From contig NC_085141.1 in NCBI RefSeq assembly GCF_024139115.2, positions 70,783,481-70,847,480 on the forward strand: DNA of 64,000 nt, in the 5' to 3' direction. Positions within the stretch are counted from its first letter, which is position 1. Every line of letters begins with the position of its first letter. The notes below the pieces were generated by a model, which saw only the letters and a list, made by a program, of their open reading frames with translations, was not told where the DNA came from and made no database searches. Source of the stretch: Armigeres subalbatus. Its lineage: Eukaryota > Arthropoda > Insecta > Diptera > Culicidae. Position numbers and translations under genes: made by a program. Shown piece after piece: positions 31,192 through 42,822 of this stretch.

Positions 31192-31366
31192 CACTGAAGT
31201 CGTTTTTTACGCGGTTCTTTTTAAACAAATCGCTTTTTATGCGATTTTTTTCACACGAATTTCGGCAGTTCCGTGGTTTATTCAGTTTATTATGGGATTT
31301 TCCCAGTTTTTTTACGTTGTTTTTTTCACGCGGCCCATATCCTCCGCGTAAAAACCGACTCCAGTG
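31192..31366. mobile_element. 175 bp TA-target MITE
   Basis: The ends CACTGAAGTCGTTTTTTACG and the inverse of CACTGGAGTCGGTTTTTACG are TIRs of about 24 bp. The left flank is TA and the right flank TG, a decayed duplication. It probably belongs to the Tc1/mariner superfamily. Confidence 0.7.
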
Positions 31367-31642
31367 TGTTACAGTATTTATGTAAGATAATATTTACTAG
31401 TGAAAATTTGCTAACAGTCAATCGGTTTCGGTGAATTAGTTAATCTTGTAAGTGCAGCGCAAACTTCTTCCTCCATAGCACTACATTCCAACTTGAACTT
31501 GGCCTGCTTTTTAAATTAGTAATCTATTAGAATTTCTTTAGTTATCAATTGAAAGCTTTCTATGCCCACCATTGCATTAGTATGCATCTTGTGTGGCAAA
31601 TACAATGGATACACTATGCCAAGGGTGTCGAGAATCTTCCTC

Positions 31643-31695
31643 TAGAGGTGAGCCAGCCAAGGGCTGAAAACCTCTCAAATAAAGACATAAAAAAA
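31643..31695 (+). mobile_element. Ultra-short hairpin-tail retroposon, copy 2
   Basis: A 53 bp insertion: hairpin AGAGGT...ACCTCT around AGCC...GGCT, then 'caaataaagacat', then poly(A). Flanked by AATCTTCCTC at 31633-31642 and 31696-31705. It has the same start and layout as copies at 4034, 46131 and 52538. Confidence 0.8.
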
Positions 31696-31714
31696 AATCT
31701 TCCTCGCCCTCACA

Positions 31715-31800
31715 TCCTAGATCGGATCTAGAATCGATCTGGCCATCTCCAGATTTTGCGCCTTTGTTCGCAAGGCTAGCTGGAGACCTCAAGCCAGCAT
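31715..31800. repeat. Dispersed repeat segment, shared with 2313-2520
   Basis: 'ccatctccagattttgcgcc' and 'cgcaaggct' match the other copy. Copy 2 of the ultra-short retroposon lies just beside it. Confidence 0.35.
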
Positions 31801-33350
31801 AGATGTCAAATAATGCAACTTACAGGGTTTTAACTGGTGCAGTTCGTTTCTGTTAACTTACACGCAGATTTTCTCTCGAAAGCTTGGAGGCGTTTGACGG
31901 CAGCTTCCGGCTTACATCTATTGATGCCATTAGAGGGGCTCGTAATCTTCTTCGCTGCTGCAGTGGATACGTTCTGGGAAACTTTCTTTAGCACGTTTAT
32001 GCTAATTTCTAGGTGTCTGCCGGAGTAAACGCAAAGCTGGACTAAAATCACGTGAAGGAATAATAATTCTTATGAATAAATTGTCAAATTTCTTTGACGC
32101 GTCTACTATGTCTTCCTCGGATGACCATCAAACGCCGTTGGCAGTCCAGCTTTAATGATGGGCTTTTCTGTAATGAGCCACGGGGTGTTTAGACAGACTT
32201 AGTGGCGGGTGCTTAGTCTTAGTATCTGCTCCAGTTTGTGTCGGTTATGGTTGCAGCGGTACACTATAAGCCAGGATTGTGCAGAATCATTCTCATACGA
32301 TAATTATTGGAATTGTCATTTGATAACTTCTCAGGTGTGAAACGTAGGCGAGTTGTTATCGTCGATAACTTTTGAAATTTTGGAATCGATTCATTTTAAT
32401 GTAAACTTAACTAACAACAATTTAATGTGAACAATGAATTTCAATCGGAATCGGATGATTGGCATTGTGTTTTGGTGTTACGTAGGAAAATAAGTTCAAA
32501 AGTAGCATATACCAATGCTGCGGATCGAAGTTTTTATCAATCGATAATTTGGATATGTGATCGCTTGAGAGTGTTTCTCATCCTCGATTATTTGAAAATT
32601 TTATTTTTATCATCCTTTTCAAATGTTGTTTTAAAAATTATATACATCATCAAACAACGAAAACAGATTCGCCCAGGGCTTGAAAAATGCTTGCTTTGGT
32701 CTCATCGAACGGAAGAGTCGAAAACCTGTACATTACATATAGCTACGTAGTCCAACGTCACCTTTGCGTATTTTGAAATGTGAATATTATCAATATGATT
32801 GAGATTTTTGCAAATGTTTGAATGGCATCAACTAGCTATCTTGTTTAACTGATGCATAATGTAAAAATACCCATGAATAGCGTTACAAATAAGACAATAG
32901 AGCAGTGTTTGCTTAGCTAGGGCATATTGCCCCCCCTTCCCCTACGTGTCGAGTTTCAAGCGCATTCTCGATCGGGTTAAGAACTTTTTGAACGCATTTT
33001 TTTTAGAAAAAAAAAGTTCAAACGCACATCGCCTTCCGTTACCCACTGCACAATAAGCGATGCGTACTCGGTGCCATCGTATGGTATTGTGATCTGTCTC
33101 TTACGGGAGGGTTTTGAACCGGAGAAACTTTCTCCACCGGCAAACTATCTCCGCAGTGCTTTCTTTCGATACTTGTTGAACATATGATGTTTCAAGTTGA
33201 AAACAGTGTTTACTTTTTCATGGCTTTTAATTTTCTCTACATAATCACACATTATAATTTTCTTAGCATTGTCTGTGTTTCTTTGACAGGCATATTTCCA
33301 GCTTTTAATCGGATGCCATGAGCCGCTATTGCGATATCACGAAAAATAAT
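31801..33350. other. No recognised gene
   Basis: 31830-32051 on the minus strand gives an open Lys/Ser/Ala-rich stretch of 73 codons, relatively G+C-rich, with no known domain. The rest shows nothing that I can name. Confidence 0.35.
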
Positions 33351-33354
33351 GTAA

Positions 33355-33515
33355 AACGTGATTGTACGACAATTCCCCGAAAACCAATTCCCCGAATGCA
33401 ATTTCCCCGAATGAAATTTCCCCGAATAACAATTCCCCGAACGTAACATTTCCCCGAATGTAACAATTCCCCGAATGCAACATTTCCCCGAATGTAACAT
33501 TTCCCCGAATTGTTT
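33355..33515 (+). repeat. ~16 bp CCCCGAATG array, left arm of a composite
   Basis: Begins 'gattgtacgacaattccccg', then about nine copies of 'aacatttccccgaatg'-type units. 35390-35540 is the inverted counterpart with the same single-copy edge. Confidence 0.8.
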
Positions 33516-33684
33516 CCACAGTGCAGATAAAACTAAAACTGAAAAAGGAATCTGCGTCGTTTAACATAAAGTCGCATAATTGACTTTGACATAATTTTGA
33601 GTTGCAACAAAAGTGAGGGTCGCGGGACAACTCGCTTAAAAATTGTAAAAAAAAGATGCTGTGACATTGGGCCGCAGACAATTA

Positions 33685-33878
33685 CAGTCAAACCTCCATG
33701 AGTCGATGTAGAAGGGACCGTCGACTCATGTAAATCTCGAGATGTGGAATAGAAAATCCTTTGGAAACTGATTGAAGGGACGATCCAAGTAACCCAGGAA
33801 ATATTTTTTAATATGGCATAATTTGCTTCCATGAGTCGATATCGAGTCATGGAACATCGACTCATGGAGGTTTTACTG
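33685..33878. mobile_element. pogo-like MITE, 194 bp
   Basis: TIRs CAGTCAAACCTCCATGAGTC and CAGTAAAACCTCCATGAGTC (inverse), flanked by TA at 33683-33684 and 33879-33880. The CAGT start and TA target fit pogo/Tigger-type Tc1/mariner elements. It is non-coding. Confidence 0.75.
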
Positions 33879-33892
33879 TATGCCGAACCGTC

Positions 33893-34330
33893 ATTAGGCC
33901 GAGTGAGAAGTAAGAAGTGAAAAATGAATAGTGAGTAGTGAAAAGTGAGACGTGAGAAGTGAGATGAGCGTAATGAGAAGTGAGTAATGAGAAGTGAGAA
34001 ATGAGAAGTGAGAAGTGAAAATTGAGATGTGAGAAGCGAGATATGAAATGTGAGATGTGAGAAGTGAGAAGTGAGAAGTGAGAAGTGAGAAGTGAGAAGC
34101 GAGGAGTGAGAAGTAAGAAGTGAGTAGTGAGTAGTGGGAAGTGAGAAGTGAGAAGTGAAAAGTAAGAAATGAGAAGTAAGTACAGTAAGTAAGTACATAG
34201 TGAGAAGTGAAAAGTATGGAGTAAGAAGTGAGAAGTGAAAAATATGATGCAAGAAGTGTTATGTGAGGAGCGAGAAAGAGCGAAATACAAAGTGAGATGT
34301 AGGAAGAGAGAATGGAAAAATTAGGAAGAA
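33893..34330 (+). repeat. (GTGAGAA)n array, longest in the window
   Basis: About 430 bp of 'gtgagaagtgagaagtgag' with variants. The left flank 'gacattgggccg' (33663-33674, before the pogo MITE) matches the flank of the array at 2831. Confidence 0.85.
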
Positions 34331-34349
34331 GGATAGAGATAAAGGAAGA

Positions 34350-34625
34350 AAATTAATGTGTCTTCCGGTAATACTTTTTTTTATAATCGCTTCGCCCGGT
34401 ATTAGGGGAAGACGAGTTATAATGCCTTCTTAAAAGGAACACGTTTGCCCGATATAAGACAAAGAGGGTAGATAGACCCTTCTTCAATTGTACACGTTTG
34501 CCTGGAGTAAAGCGAAGGAAGGAGATAATGCCTTCCTTAAATGATCGCGTCTACGCAGTATAATGACAATGGAGGAGATATTGCCTTCTTTGAATGAACA
34601 CGTCATTTTTTTCGGTTTATATAAT
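34350..34625 (-). repeat. ~62 bp diverged tandem units, inverted against the next array
   Basis: Units contain 'ataatgccttcttaaa', 'gaacacgtttgcccg'. They are the inverse of units at 34650-35090. Confidence 0.55.
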
Positions 34626-34649
34626 TGATATTTATTGCTAGATGCGATC

Positions 34650-35090
34650 TCATATATTATATCTATTCCAGCCAAACTCGTCTACATCAAAGGAAGAGAC
34701 TACATTTATCATAACCTTATTGCAGGCAAATTTCTACTTCTGAAAAGGTAATTTCATTCTACTTTGGCTTATTTCGAGCTAACGCCTAACTTTAATGAAT
34801 TGATCACATCTACCGTTTCCATATACCAGGTAGATACAGATTTTTAAAGAAGGAATAACATTTACTTCTTCATTATTCTGGAAAAACACCTGCTTTCAAA
34901 GTAGAGATCAAATTAATCCATTGCGTTATTCCGAGTAGATGTACTACTTTTAAAGAAGGGATCACATTCACCATTGCCTTATTCCGGGCATACGCATTAC
35001 TTTTTTTTAAGGATTCATATTCACCATTACAGTAACTTCTTAAGAAGAGATAGACCTTACATAGGACAGGAGTTTGATTCCACAAATTTT
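34650..35090 (+). repeat. ~62 bp diverged tandem units
   Basis: Units such as 'ttattccgggcatacgc' and 'tttaaagaagggatcacatt' recur about seven times with strong divergence, facing the array at 34350-34625. Confidence 0.55.
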
Positions 35091-35389
35091 TTACCATGAT
35101 GATTTCAAACGGAATTTATGTTCGCGATTCTGCTCCACCAAATAAATTCAGCCTATGTTCGAATATTTTAGAAAAAATTAATAGGAAAACACTTTATTAT
35201 AATATCTTTATAATTTAACAATAAGATATATAATTTAACAGTAAAGAAGATCAAGGGCATACAATACTATAGAAAGATTTGATCATGTTCGGCATCTCCA
35301 AAGAGACACTCTGGAACAAATCTTTGAGCGATGCTCTGTTCGGGCTTCAATAGTCGATGACAATTATGTGTTTGCAAAAACTACTTTAT

Positions 35390-35540
35390 TTTCGGGAATT
35401 TGTTACATTCGGGGAAATGTTACATTCAGGGAATTGTTACATTCGGGGAAATTGCATTCGGAATTGTTACATTCAGGAAATTGCATTCAGGAAAATTGCA
35501 TTCGGAATTAGTTTTCGGGGAATTGTCGTACAATCGTAGA
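35390..35540 (-). repeat. ~16 bp CATTCGGGG array, right arm of a composite
   Basis: The inverse of 33355-33515, ending 'cggggaattgtcgtacaatc'. More decayed than the left arm. Confidence 0.8.
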
Positions 35541-35544
35541 ACGT

Positions 35545-36630
35545 CTTGAATTACGTAGAAGACAAGCACAAGCGTAAGCAGAGATATTTACGTGAAACCC
35601 ATGGAATAGAGAGAAAATCCTTCCAACAGCTCAATCCTACAGACTAACAATAAGGTTCGCTATGTTCGTATGCTTATTGGGCTTTCCGAACGATGACTTC
35701 TTTAAAAAGGGCTCGTCAAGTCCATTACAACTGTGAAGGAAAGGTCCCATCTATAATCAGCACGGATGTTATAGTACAAGTTTCCCTTCGACTCCGGTAA
35801 GCATTCCATTCCGACAAATGTATAAATAAGAAGGTGTGGATCTACTGCATCAACACCTTCTTATTTAAGACATTGACCTCCAAACATCAAATCTGAAAGA
35901 ACCAACAGGCGAATTGGCGACCATTACTGATGATGATGATAATGGTCCTGCCACATACCCCTACAATGGTTTGAGCTAGACGATTTATCTTTAAGATAAT
36001 GACTTAAAATCAATTTATTCAGATGGCGTGGTGTGTTACGGTGTAAGATCTACCACGGTCATATTGTCAGCTACAGGCAAATCCTGACCCAACGAATACC
36101 TTCCCCAATATCCAACTCCCTGGTACTTATGAGGGTGTCGCTGAGTCGGGGGCCTCTCGTTAAGTAAGCACTACATCAACACTTCCTTCCCCTCCCAAGA
36201 TACGGTGGAGATGGGCGTGACCAGCAGTAGTAATCCTCATGCTTTTATGAGTTTTATCCTAGATTGAAATCAAGGACCACACCCACCTTGATTTCTGATA
36301 CCAATCTGGATAAGGATTTCAAAAGAAAAACATGAGTATAACTAGCGTTCAATCTACGAAGTACACCATAACTATATATGCTATGCTATTAATTAAAATC
36401 AATTTAATCAGATTTGTTTTCAAAAATGTGTGCATTGTATTCAAGACCGGGCTTAGCAGAAACGAAGCACTAGGCCATGTAATTTCAAACTTTCGGTTTT
36501 GGTACATATGGTTTTGTAAGAGACCGGGTATATGATTATGCCCTCATAATAGAACCCTGATTGTATTATTTGTAGCTGTTCAATCTCTCAGAATATAAAG
36601 AAAATAATTTGCGTGTTTTTTTGCAATTAG
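35545..36630. other. No recognised gene
   Basis: No domain, array or TIR pair is evident. A short repeat of 'caccttcttattt' occurs near 35835-35870. Confidence 0.4.
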
Positions 36631-36633
36631 TAA

Positions 36634-36904
36634 TCCTTCTTAGCCGTACAGTAAGACGTGCGGCTACAAAGCAAGACCATGCTGAAGATGGCTGGGTTCG
36701 ATTCCCGGTGCCGGTCCAGGCAATTTTCGGTTAGGAAATTGTTTCGACTACCCTGGGCATAAAAGTATTATCGTGCTAGCAATAAAGGTAACCTGGCTTA
36801 GAAACCTTGCAGTTATTAACTGTGGAAGCGCTTGATGAACACTAAGCTGCGTGACAGCTCTGTCCCAGTGTGTGGATGTTATGCCCATAAGAAGAAGAAG
36901 AATT
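36634..36904 (+). mobile_element. Feilai-like SINE, diverged full-length copy
   Basis: tRNA-like head 'cttagccgtacagtaagacg', B box 'gggttcgattcccgg', then the conserved body ('ctttgg'-free version of 'gaacactaagctgcg', 'tctgtcccagtgtg') and a 3' (AAG)n tail. Same family as 56514-56807. Confidence 0.8.
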
Positions 36905-39650
36905 AATTATTGCACAATTAATTGATAAAAAGACAGCACTAGTACACTTACACAACACCAGTGTTGAAGTCGAATTTCTTCCGACACCTCGTTGAAATGA
37001 CGGATCAGAGCGATAAAGCAGCTATTGGCAGCATAATTGGTGTTATGCCTTTCTACGAAGAGCAAATCTCGAGGTCGAAGGGATCGTGAGGGTGCATACA
37101 AAATGGAATAAAGTAACCTATCTTCCCATTGGAAAGTACACCCTTTTCTCTACGGACACTACCCTTCTTAGCTGCAGCCGTTGTCGATCCTTCAGCCGCA
37201 CTCACGGCTTCCTTCGCCTTCAATTTCGCCTTCGAGTTGCCTCGAACAGTGACAGTCATGCGTCGTCGAAGCTCCACTGTCTTTTTGAGGCTCAACAAAA
37301 CCAACGATTTTTTGTAGTAAGGAGGCGAATCCTACGTTTTGCTTTCTTACAGAACTACAGCGACACCGGTGTACATCAATTTCTCAAATGAATGAGTGCC
37401 ACTGATTTAGCTATATTCTACTAATTGTGCGTAATTATAAATTACTAGTTTATTTGTGGACGCAGTAGCGCCCGTGGCAAGTGTTTTTTTTAATATAAAC
37501 GGTTCATTAATTCATGCATTAACAAAAATCAAAATTTTCAACGTCTATTGTCTGTGATTTTTCTCATCAAATACTGTGCCTGGTTGTCTAAGGTTGTCAC
37601 TGATTTTGATTTCTGCATCTGATAGTAAAAAAGAATTGAAGTGTAAAATATTTTATTTTTTGTGAGAATTTCCCCCCGTGCTGCGTCTGGTTGGCTAGTC
37701 ACCGGACAGACAAACAGGGCTATTATATATAGTATACTGTTCAGAGTGTTTTACCTAGAAATACTAGAATAACAGATCTGCGAAGACTTCCAACCGAACC
37801 ATCAAAAGTGCTTCCAATTCGCGTGGTTTACTTTTTGCATCCATAAGAAGCAATCAAAACGTTCAAGTAATGCCAGTATTATTTTCACGTTTTCATACCT
37901 TTTCATACGTTACCATTTCGACAGCTTTTCACTTCGCTGGTCTCTGGTTATAGGGTTGCTAGTTTTATCTACATGGATACCGACGTAGATAAAACACTAT
38001 GAACAGCGCAATTTCTAATTACACGAAACTATTAGTTCCTAGCTGAATCAGAAGCACACATTTATTTGAGGAATAGTGTTTTAAATCACCTTATTTGGAC
38101 ACATTTGATTTCTTAAATTCAGATCTGCCTAAACTTAACTAAAATTTTAACATTTGATTTGCAGTGATATTTCTTTCTGTTACTTCTATTACCTTCATAT
38201 TACCGCCGGTATTGCTAGGTAGATCTGCTATGCCCCTTTCTGAAATCTTTAACAAAAACAATGGTTAACATTTATCAACTTGATTCCAAAGGATCAAGTA
38301 GGGAGCAGACCTGCTTGGGCAGCACTCCTATTCTCGTCAAATTCGCTCGATTATGTGAGTGTCATACGAATAAGATACAAATTACGTACATAAAGCTAAA
38401 TCATTTGATTGGAACGCAATTTAGTAAGAGTAAAAAGAGTATCGCACAAATGGAACTTCTCCCTATAAGAGCTGCTAGTCCAATGTGAAGAAAGAAGAAA
38501 CTTCTTCCCTCCACATTTTTTTATATTATTCGCCATAGCATATTCCAATGAATTTGAAAGTTGAGGTTCCCGACTGTGTGGCAAGCCTCTTCCGTACCCA
38601 TACCTGCAGTTAGTTGGTTGCTGTTGGCGCCAGATACCGGCACTCAGCGCGAATGCTTTTCTGGTTGAAACTTGGATAAAAGTTGGATCTGCTGAGCTGT
38701 CATTATACCGAATCAATTTCCTCTTTCCAGTCGTTCGAAAAAGTTTGTGATACCGCCGTCGTTCCTACCAATCACACTCGTTGTCGTTGTCATCGTCGTA
38801 TCCTATTGTCGTTGTTTCACCGTTCGCACGTGCCATTCACTCGGATACGGATGGACATCGGGGAACGACGAAATGAGAAAATAAGGATATCAGAATGATC
38901 AGGCATGATGAAGTAAAACTTTTTCCACATTCCATCCGAGACCAAAGACGACGAAGTGGGTTGGTGATTTTTCTCATATATCAGCTTTGCATATTCATCA
39001 GCCGCCACTGGGACATTATTGTTTTCATCATATGTATATTGAGTGGTTTCGTTTTTCCTATCTTCTGTGGAGAAAGTTTAGATTGCAATATTGGAGCTAC
39101 ATATGATAGTGATACGGTTAGTTCGATTCGCAGAACGTCATTTCACAGCGATGGAGCCCCATGGTCATCATCAGCTTTCGGAATTCTCATTCACATGAAT
39201 GAATTCACATGAAACGCGAGTTTAGTCCACGAGGACGATAATGTTTTTACTGTTCTCCTAGCGGCATATCGATTTCATGTGGCTCGGCTTCGTATGTAAG
39301 TTAGTTTGTCCTAGGTCGTTCAAATTAATCTGGGGAATGTATTCTGGAATACATTAGAAAAAAACAGATTAATCCTCAAAGTGGTTATTATATAAGTTAT
39401 CACTATATTATTATATAAGTTATCAAAAATGCAATAGTCGAAAAAGTAGTAACAAACTTATTGTGTTTTGCTTTGTTTATTCAATCCGATACATTCTGCA
39501 ACAAGGATGATTCAGTAATAAACGAGAACATTCTACGAACCACCAGACTCGTGCTATATGGTGTGTGATTGCACTAAGAATATGGACGAAGGACTATGGA
39601 TGCAGGACTATGGATGCAGGAAGGTAGAAGAAACAAATATGAAAGAAGGA
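36905..39650. other. No confident gene; weak coding-like stretches
   Basis: 37053-37304 (minus) is open, G+C-rich and Ala/Lys-rich, possibly a host exon fragment but with no domain. 38700-39240 has scattered short frames on both strands and a 'gtaag'-type donor near 39295. A 10 bp stem (TTTTATCTAC/GTAGATAAAA) lies at 37970-38002. Nothing else is recognised. Confidence 0.3.
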
Positions 39651-39654
39651 GAAA

Positions 39655-40035
39655 GAAGGTTTCACATCTCATTCCTCGATTCTCAATTCTTACTTAGCAG
39701 TTCTAATTTATCGCTTCTTGGTTCTCACTACTCATTTTTAAAATTCATAGTTCTCAGTTCCAGTTCTAATTTCTCAGTTCTTAGTTCTCAGTTTTCAGTT
39801 CCCAGTTTTCAGTTCTCAGTTCCAGTTCGTAACATTCAGTTCTCAGTTGTCAGTGGTTAGTTCTCAGTGCTCTGTTCTCAGTTCTTAGATATCCGTTCTT
39901 AATTCACAGTTCTAAGATCTTACTTCTCACTATTCTCTTTTCAATTCTCACATCCTGCTTCTCACATATAACTTATAACTTCTCTTGCCTCAATAACCAC
40001 TTTCAACTTCTCACTTTTCATTTTTTATGTTCTTC
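39655..40035 (-). repeat. TTCTCAG-type array
   Basis: Diverged copies of 'ttctcagttctcagtt', the reverse-complement relative of the GTGAGAA arrays. Confidence 0.75.
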
Positions 40036-40519
40036 TCTTCTCTTCTAAAATCACTGTTCCACCAATTATTCTACGGTTCAAAGTTCATGCATAGACGATA
40101 CTCGCCGCTTTTTCTACGAGTAAGAATTCCAGTCGTAATACGAAGATTCACTTTCGCCCATAGTACCGTTCGACAACATTTCTAATACAATTTTATTTTG
40201 TTGCTTGATTTACGTAACGCAAAAAATGAATTATTTTCAACCCCCCCCCTCTTTCCTATGTCCACTTTTTGTATGAACGATCTGAATATTTTGTACGGAT
40301 CTTCACACTTCACGCATCCCCCCCCTTCCCGACAAATACAATTCAAAAAAAAATCTGTATGTAGATTTCATAGGCCTTTTATCAACGAAAAATGTTGATT
40401 TTTGGGTATCTCGAAGGACGAAATCTGATGAAACACATAGAAGATCTGTTCCGATTACAAAACAATGTTCTACAAAGTTTTGGAGGATAGGTATGTCTTT
40501 CAATTAATTGCCGAGTCGA

Positions 40520-40690
40520 GTCGAGTACAAGACACTGAAGACGACCACACAGTTGTGGTCGAAATACGTATCTGCAAAGATAACGAAAATTAACTAGTGG
40601 AATTAAATGGACAGTACTTAATTCGTCTTAGACGGTTTAATACATTCCACTAAAAGAGCTTAATATATTTTTCTGAATTAATTGTTGTTG
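40520..40690 (+). repeat. Hammerhead-bearing dispersed repeat, copy 2
   Basis: Shares 'agtggaattaaatgg', 'cattccactaaaa' and 'atatatttttctga' with 27464-27560, downstream of a hammerhead-like motif. Confidence 0.65.
40525..40580 (+). ncRNA. Hammerhead-ribozyme-like motif 2
   Basis: GTACAAGACA, CTGAAGA, an unpaired C, a stem II of GACCAC/GTGGTC with a short loop, GAA, the palindrome ATACGTAT, C. Stem II is perfect here and differs in sequence from motif 1. The 3' strand of stem I has decayed (TGCAAAG instead of TGTCAAG), so this copy is probably inactive. Confidence 0.45.
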
Positions 40691-41840
40691 CAATGCATTT
40701 CGTTCATCCTACTCAGAGTTACGATTTTTTTTAGGGGCAAAATCATGCCGAAAACACTAAATCGATTTGAAGCACACCTAAATTTCAACCAATTAAGCTG
40801 AAATTTTCACCAGAAGTCTATCTTAGCATAAAAATTGCAAATATCGATTGACCGATCGACTTTATGAAACTTTTTGAAATTTGAACATATCTAATCCTCA
40901 GTCTAAGCATTAGGTAATTTATGGATGTTCCCTACGTTCGTAATCGCTGAGACGCAGAAGAGTTACACTGCACAATGGTCTACAAAGCCAAATTAAGTGG
41001 AAATAGCTATTTTAATCATTAAATAGCAGAGTTAGTAAAAAACTTTGTTCTACAAAGTTGTTCCTAATAGTAAAAACCTTATTCGGGTGTTGATGAAAAT
41101 TAGGGTGGTCCTTATTTCCAAGAAATAGAAAAATTAACTTTTTGATCTACAAACATAAAGGTGAATATTGTTTTGCAAAGATATGGCCCTGTTAAAAGAG
41201 CATTTTTCTCATTTCAACTTACACAGCAAATAATTTTGAAAATTCAACGACGGGTAAAATTTCAGCTTATCCCATCAAACGAAATAACATTCGATATTCA
41301 ATTAAATTTAATTGAATTTTACAATGAAGCACCGTATAAATTTATTTTGATTTAAAAGAATAGTGAGATCGATTGAATGTTACGTTTTTTTGCATGCTCC
41401 GAATATGTGCATGAAAATACATTTAAAATCACAACATATTTTTATCTGTGTAGAGTGGTCCCATAAAAAATCGTTTTTCCGTTCTAACTTTTTTATTTCA
41501 CATTTCTCAGTCTTCAGACAACTTTTAGAACTCTTCAAGGCGCAACTTTTCGTGATAGATCAAAAGTTATTTACATTTTACTTAGAAAATTAGTATTTTT
41601 TTAAAATGGCAATATCTTTGGATAGCGCAGATATAAATCACATATTTTCCCATCATTTTAAAGAGTAAGCCATAAAGTACATCAAATCAGAGAGGTGTTT
41701 TTCTTGTAAGTAACAGTTCTCGCTCAGCTTTTGAGATGATCAGACGTTTTTTCCGATTACGTTAATCGTTTTGAAGTCAAGCAATCGAAATCAACAGAGC
41801 TATCAAATTTATCATCGGTCTGCCGCGTCGCGTTTTGATT
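40691..41840. other. A+T-rich sequence, no recognised gene
   Basis: Contains 'gggtggtccttatttcc' and 'gagtggtcccataaaaaatc' phrases, which look like pieces of dispersed repeats. The last ~100 bp may be the 5' UTR of LINE C. Confidence 0.35.
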
Positions 41841-41844
41841 CGCG

Positions 41845-42513
41845 ATGAGGCGTGAAAATACATTCAAAATCGACTATTCGAACTTCCCCTTGAAATCGTC
41901 GTACGAGAAATTGCACGCATTTTGTCGCACAGTGCTCGGTTTAAGGAAGGAAGAAGTGCAAAGACTACAATGCCATAGAGGTGGAGCAAGTGCATTTGTG
42001 AAGGCCAGCGATCTAGCCATCGCACAGAAAGTGGTCGAACAGCACGACGAAAAACACGAAGTGGAGAGTGAAGGTAAGAAGTACAAGCTACGAATAACGT
42101 TAGAAGATGGAAGTGTGGATGTAAAAATACACGATTTTCCCGAGGATGTCTCGGAGGCGACTATCGTCGAATACTTGAGTGACTATGGAACTGTTCTCTC
42201 AATTCGCAAACTGACGCAGGGCGAGGGGTATCTGGTCGGCCCGGATGGTATTGAGGCAAAACATTGATTCGTGGGTAACAATAGACGGAGAACAGGCCTA
42301 TATTGTCTATAAGGGTCAAATTCGGTCGTGTAAACACTGTCACGAACAAGCACATAAAGGGATCTCATGCGTCCAAAATAAAAAGTTGCTGTTGCAGAAA
42401 AGTTATGCAAACGTAACCAAACATACACAAAAAAAGCCGTCTGGTACAAAACTGTCCGGCACTAAACCAGCCGTTCGTCCACTAACTACGCCGGCTGCGC
42501 CTTCGCTTGCTTA
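41845..42513 (+). pseudogene. LINE C ORF1
   Basis: The first frame (41845-42267) begins MRRENTFKIDYSNFPLK, with an RNA-recognition-like core (YKLRITLEDGSVDVKIHDFP, then SEATIVEYLSDYGTVLSIRK). A frameshift near 42235 continues as MVLRQNIDSWVTIDGEQAY and a Cys/His segment, RSCKHCHEQAHKGISC (~42318-42366), consistent with a zinc knuckle. A basic/Pro-Thr tail ends at 42513. L1-like ORF1 proteins of this kind bind RNA. The function is inferred from position and the knuckle. Confidence 0.6.
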
Positions 42514-42822
42514 ATCAGAAGACTTTCCAGCCATGCAACCATCTCCGAATCTAGACGACACCTCTAGATCGGCAACAAACACCATCACGTAAATTCCAGC
42601 TGCTACTCCCGATGCAGACACGCATCAAGCGTCAACGTCATCGTCGCTGACCAACACAGCGACGAGAGCTTTCATTATTCCGAATACCAACACCCTGACT
42701 GATTACTTCAGAAAACCCGGTGCTCATTTAGCAATACCAAGTAAGAATAATGGTACCGAAACCAACGAATCTTCAACATCCTCGAGCAACATGCGAACCC
42801 GGGTCAAAGAAAATTCGCATCG

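Noticed and set aside
33355..33515. CRISPR array
   Set aside because: Repeats are contiguous ~16-bp units without unique spacers, in a eukaryotic repeat context.
33533..34290. Open frames of 142 and 239 codons rich in His/Phe/Ser/Leu/Thr
   Set aside because: Translation of the GTGAGAA array and its flank; composition only.
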